The translations under genes were made by a program, and so were the position numbers. A stretch of 64,000 nt of DNA from Rhodospirillaceae bacterium (GTDB lineage Bacteria > Pseudomonadota > Gammaproteobacteria > Steroidobacterales > Rariloculaceae), in assembly GCA_002718345.1 (NCBI GenBank), contig PBDA01000016.1:1-64000 (forward strand), read 5' to 3'. Shown here piece after piece: positions 61,271 through 64,000 of the stretch; positions within the stretch are counted from its first letter, which is position 1, and each line of letters starts with the position of its first letter. The notes below the pieces were generated by a model that saw nothing but the letters and a program-made list of their open reading frames with translations, ran no database searches and had not been told where the DNA came from.

Positions 61271-61426
61271 AATGACTGCTAAATTTTCTCTTAGTTTCTA
61301 TTTAATAAAAGGTACAAACGCTCACATTGTGCAACAAAGAAAAATATTTACTAATTACATTTTTGATAGTTACTCAAATTGAAAGGGTTTGAAAAAATTT
61401 ATAGTTTTTTGCTTTATTAAAAAATA

Positions 61427-61451
61427 CAATAATGTATAAAAACATATATTG
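61427..61451. promoter_or_regulatory. Imperfect inverted repeat upstream of TetR gene
   Basis: CAATAATGTATAAAAACATATATTG reads as an imperfect inverted repeat with CAATA and TATTG ends, 15 bp before the tetR-like ATG. It is a candidate autoregulatory operator for the TetR/MFS pair. Symmetry is weak in this AT-rich DNA. Confidence 0.3.
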
Positions 61452-61465
61452 TTATATTATTCGTT

Positions 61466-62068
61466 ATGAGCTTCGAAAATCCAATAAATTACGTAGCTAA
61501 GGAACCTACAAGTAGAGTGGCTAGACGTAGGTTGAGAATGCGAGAGACATTATTAGAAGTTGGAGCAAGACAATTCTGCGCCAGGGGTATTTCATCTGTT
61601 AGCGTGGAAGATTTGCTTATAGAAGCTGATATATCACGAGCGACATTTTATAGTATTTTCTCTAGTAAAAACAATTTATTAGAATTTATACTTAATCCTT
61701 TGTTTGATATATTAGTGCGGAAAATTACTCCACTGGTTAATCTTCCGGCGAAAAAAGCCTTTGATTCAATTACTGAGATTTATATTGATGTATGGCTAAC
61801 CAATCGCGATGGATTGTTATTGATTTCATTAGAAGATATAGAAGCTTGTGAGCAATTCAGTAGTAAATATACCGGTTTATATGAGGGACTATTATCAGTT
61901 CTAGTAAACGCGGAAAAAGAGAATTTGCTGCTGAATGGTAGTGCACATTACTCTATGCGGATCTTGGTGACTACAGCAATTCAACTTTTGAAGATTTATG
62001 AGGATCATCCTGATGGTGAGACGTTGTTTCGAAATACGATGAGAAAACTAATTTTTGGTAGAGACTAG
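61466..62068 (+). CDS. TetR-family transcriptional regulator
   Basis: The 200-residue protein has an N-terminal HTH (LRMRETLLEVGARQFCARGISSVSVEDLLIEADISRATFYSIFSSKNNLLEFI), the TetR signature. The C-terminal ligand domain is helical. It is divergent from the DUF5916-like gene and followed directly by the MFS exporter gene, so it probably represses that pump and itself. Confidence 0.92.
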   Translation: MSFENPINYVAKEPTSRVARRRLRMRETLLEVGARQFCARGISSVSVEDLLIEADISRATFYSIFSSKNNLLEFILNPLFDILVRKITPLVNLPAKKAFDSITEIYIDVWLTNRDGLLLISLEDIEACEQFSSKYTGLYEGLLSVLVNAEKENLLLNGSAHYSMRILVTTAIQLLKIYEDHPDGETLFRNTMRKLIFGRD

Positions 62069-62075
62069 ATACGGC

Positions 62076-63464
62076 GTGACTTCATTTTCAAAACATTTCT
62101 ATGGTGATCAGGTTGCATTGTTAACAGTCCTGTTTGCAGGGGTACTGGTGGCAGCATTAGACATTGCTATTGTAGGGCCGGCTTTACCAGCTATTCAAAA
62201 TCAATTTGGAGTTAATGGAAGGGAGATTTCATGGGTATTTAGCAGTTATATACTTTCAGGATTAATAAGTGCGCCATTAATGGCAAAACTTTCTGACAGG
62301 TATGGTCGCCGAAACGTATATCTCTTTGATATTTTAATTTTTGGAGCTGGTTCTTTGTTAGTGGCAGCTTCAACTAATTTTGAATTACTTCTATTTGGTA
62401 GGGTTGTTCAAGCAATTGGAGCTGGGGGTATTCTTCCTGTCGCAAGTGCTGTAATCGGGGATACTTTTCCAGAAAAGAGCCGAGGACCAGCATTGGGTTT
62501 AATTGGAGCTGTATTCGGTATTGCATTTTTATTAGGCCCTTTGTTTGGTGGGGTATTGCTCCAGTGGAGTTGGCGTTGGTTATTTTTAATAAACCTACCC
62601 ATAGTATTACTGGTCTTCTGGAAAGCAAGACTTCTACTACCCTCGGTGTCTAAAGATGAAAAGCTTCCTTTCGATTGGATTGGCACCTCATTTTTGAGCA
62701 TTTCTCTTCTTTCACTGTCAATAAGTATTAGTTGGATTGATGTAGACAATATTTTATTAGGTCTTAAAAACCCTAAAGTTTCTGTCTTACTGATTGTTAC
62801 GTTAGTTAGTATTTGCTTTTTTTGGCTTGCAGAAAATCGAGCTGTGGACCCAATTTTGCCTCCAAACCTATTTCTTAAGCGTGAACTAAGACTTTTAGGT
62901 GTGATAGCAATAGGAACAGGTCTTGTTGAGGCAGGTATGATTTTTTTGCCATCATTTGCGGTAGTTGCATTCAATGTAGAAGAAGCTACTGCTAGCTTCA
63001 TGTTAGTGCCTTTAGTATTTTCAATGATTCTTGGCGCACCTCTTGCTGGGTCATTAATCCCACGCATGGGGGTCAATAGGGTTATACAAGTAGGGCTGCT
63101 ATTTGTCATTTTTGGTACATTTATTTTTTCAATTAATAATTTTAATACGATCATTTTTTATCTGGCTGGATTTTTAATAGGTGTGGGTCTATCGGGTATT
63201 TTGGGAGCACCTTTGCGTTTTATAATTATTAAAGAAGTGCCAGTTAATCAAAGTGGCGCTGGGCAGGGGTTATTGACAACCTTTTTAAGTATTGGACGTA
63301 TATTAGGCGCGGCCGGCATTGGCGGTTTAATCTCTGTCAAGGCTGACGCATTAGACGGATATAAGTCAGCTTATCTGGTAGTTGGGATGATAATGATTAT
63401 GATTTTTTTCTGTAGTTTATTTTTACGGTCATACAAACATGCAAATTCTGCTCAGAAAAACTAA
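62076..63464 (+). CDS. MFS drug/solute exporter, DHA2 (14-TM) family
   Basis: GTG 62076 is chosen; TTG 62055, overlapping the tetR stop, is possible. The 462-residue inner-membrane protein has 14 hydrophobic helices, the inter-helix motif A LSDRYGRRNVYLFD, and the antiporter motif C (LIGAVFGIAFLLGPLFGGVLL) in helix 5. The DHA2 family exports drugs or organic compounds in exchange for protons. It is probably regulated by the TetR protein upstream. Substrate unknown. Confidence 0.9.
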   Translation: MTSFSKHFYGDQVALLTVLFAGVLVAALDIAIVGPALPAIQNQFGVNGREISWVFSSYILSGLISAPLMAKLSDRYGRRNVYLFDILIFGAGSLLVAASTNFELLLFGRVVQAIGAGGILPVASAVIGDTFPEKSRGPALGLIGAVFGIAFLLGPLFGGVLLQWSWRWLFLINLPIVLLVFWKARLLLPSVSKDEKLPFDWIGTSFLSISLLSLSISISWIDVDNILLGLKNPKVSVLLIVTLVSICFFWLAENRAVDPILPPNLFLKRELRLLGVIAIGTGLVEAGMIFLPSFAVVAFNVEEATASFMLVPLVFSMILGAPLAGSLIPRMGVNRVIQVGLLFVIFGTFIFSINNFNTIIFYLAGFLIGVGLSGILGAPLRFIIIKEVPVNQSGAGQGLLTTFLSIGRILGAAGIGGLISVKADALDGYKSAYLVVGMIMIMIFFCSLFLRSYKHANSAQKN

Positions 63465-63552
63465 AAATTCAATAAGGCTTTATAGTGCTAGCGCTTCAGC
63501 CAATCGAAGTGCAGAATAACGAGTTCACGTAATGAGTTAATAAGGTGGAATC

Positions 63553-64000
63553 ATGAGAGATGATTGGATCGCACCATCAATTTTATCTGCTGATTTTGCA
63601 CGCTTGGGTGATGAGGTTGAAAGTGTATTAAAGGCTGGAGCAGATCTTGTTCACTTTGATGTGATGGATAATCATTATGTGCCAAACCTTACCATTGGCC
63701 CTATGGTTTGCGAGGCTTTGCGTGGTCACGGTATTACGGCACCTATTGATGTACATCTTATGGTGAGCCCGGTTGATAGGCTGGTAGAAGATTTTGCAAA
63801 GGCAGGCGCGAGCTATATTAGCTTTCATCCAGAGGCTAGTGACCATCCAGACCGTACTCTTCAGCTAATTAGGGATGTTGGATGTAAAAGTGGTTTGGTC
63901 TTTAATCCTGCAACAACAACAAGTTGGTTGGACCATGTGATTGATAAGGTAGACATGGTTTTACTCATGTCGGTTAACCCAGGGTTTGGGGGTCAAGAAT
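63553..64000 (+). CDS. rpe: Ribulose-phosphate 3-epimerase, 5' part (3' end outside window)
   Basis: The reading frame starts at ATG 63553 after AAGGTGG and stays open to the window end, about 149 codons. It reads [34 protein letters not shown] (metal and catalytic Asp), [17 protein letters not shown] (metal His), FNPATT and [10 protein letters not shown] (phosphate-binding loop). It interconverts ribulose-5-phosphate and xylulose-5-phosphate in the pentose phosphate pathway. It is about two thirds complete. Confidence 0.95.
   Translation, partial: MRDDWIAPSILSADFARLGDEVESVLKAGADLVHFDVMDNHYVPNLTIGPMVCEALRGHGITAPIDVHLMVSPVDRLVEDFAKAGASYISFHPEASDHPDRTLQLIRDVGCKSGLVFNPATTTSWLDHVIDKVDMVLLMSVNPGFGGQE

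Noticed and set aside
62408-63154. 248-codon minus-strand frame
   Set aside because: It is antisense to the MFS transporter, has low-complexity Pro/Thr/Asn/Lys composition and no recognisable domain.
1-64000. CRISPR arrays, transposases, integrases, phage genes
   Set aside because: No regularly spaced identical repeats and no transposase or integrase motifs were seen in any frame.

Overview
This 64 kb window looks like chromosome of a free-living, aerobic, probably marine gammaproteobacterium of moderate-to-low GC. The strongest evidence is the central housekeeping block yebC-ruvC-ruvA-ruvB-ybgC-tolQ-tolR-tolA-tolB-pal-cpoB-queC followed by tRNA-Lys, an order characteristic of Gammaproteobacteria. 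The large number of signal peptides, lipoproteins, periplasmic c-type cytochromes and exported hydrolases fits an oligotrophic marine lineage (OM182/SAR92-like). That placement is inference; no rRNA is present to settle it.

Layout. 0-17 kb is accessory envelope DNA: two paralogous M48 metalloproteases (one cut by the window edge), many small lipoproteins and secreted proteins, alanine dehydrogenase (ald), an exported metallo-beta-lactamase-fold protein, an exported RidA-like protein, an SMR transporter, a decayed second RidA gene, and a lipoprotein plus 920-residue secreted protein pair of unknown function. 17.2-20.2 kb holds an LVIVD-repeat protein, a DUF3187 outer-membrane protein and a lipoprotein cytochrome c. 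20.3-30.9 kb is housekeeping: dihydrolipoamide dehydrogenase, RuvABC, the complete Tol-Pal cell-envelope machine, queC and tRNA-Lys. 31-36.4 kb carries exported catabolic-looking proteins (F420-NADP-reductase-like, Tat amidohydrolase, VOC, class C beta-lactamase-like hydrolase, NHL propeller, HbpS/GlcG-like). 36.6-39.5 kb is a visibly GC-rich two-gene korA/korB locus, probably acquired. 39.9-47.7 kb is a second exported catabolic region with two forms of a DUF6152-linked system (one split in two genes, one fused), an exported MBL enzyme, an alpha/beta hydrolase, a cytochrome c and a fumarylacetoacetate hydrolase-family enzyme.

47.7-48.8 kb holds damaged HIT and DUF3427-HNH genes resembling a decayed defence or DNA-processing locus. 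48.9-53.2 kb is a tightly coupled minus-strand operon: LVIVD-repeat protein, His-rich periplasmic peptide, TolC-like lipoprotein and Tat-exported multicopper oxidase. It is the best candidate in the window for an undescribed functional system. 53.4-64 kb contains a split XdhC pair, a diheme cytochrome, an FtsX-type permease without an adjacent ATPase, a membrane-anchored SEC-C protein, a DUF5916-like outer-membrane gene broken by a stop codon, a TetR/MFS efflux pair and the start of rpe.

Four genes carry visible lesions (RidA-like, DUF3427-HNH, HIT, DUF5916-like). They are either natural decay or sequence errors. I saw no transposase, phage gene, CRISPR array or rRNA.
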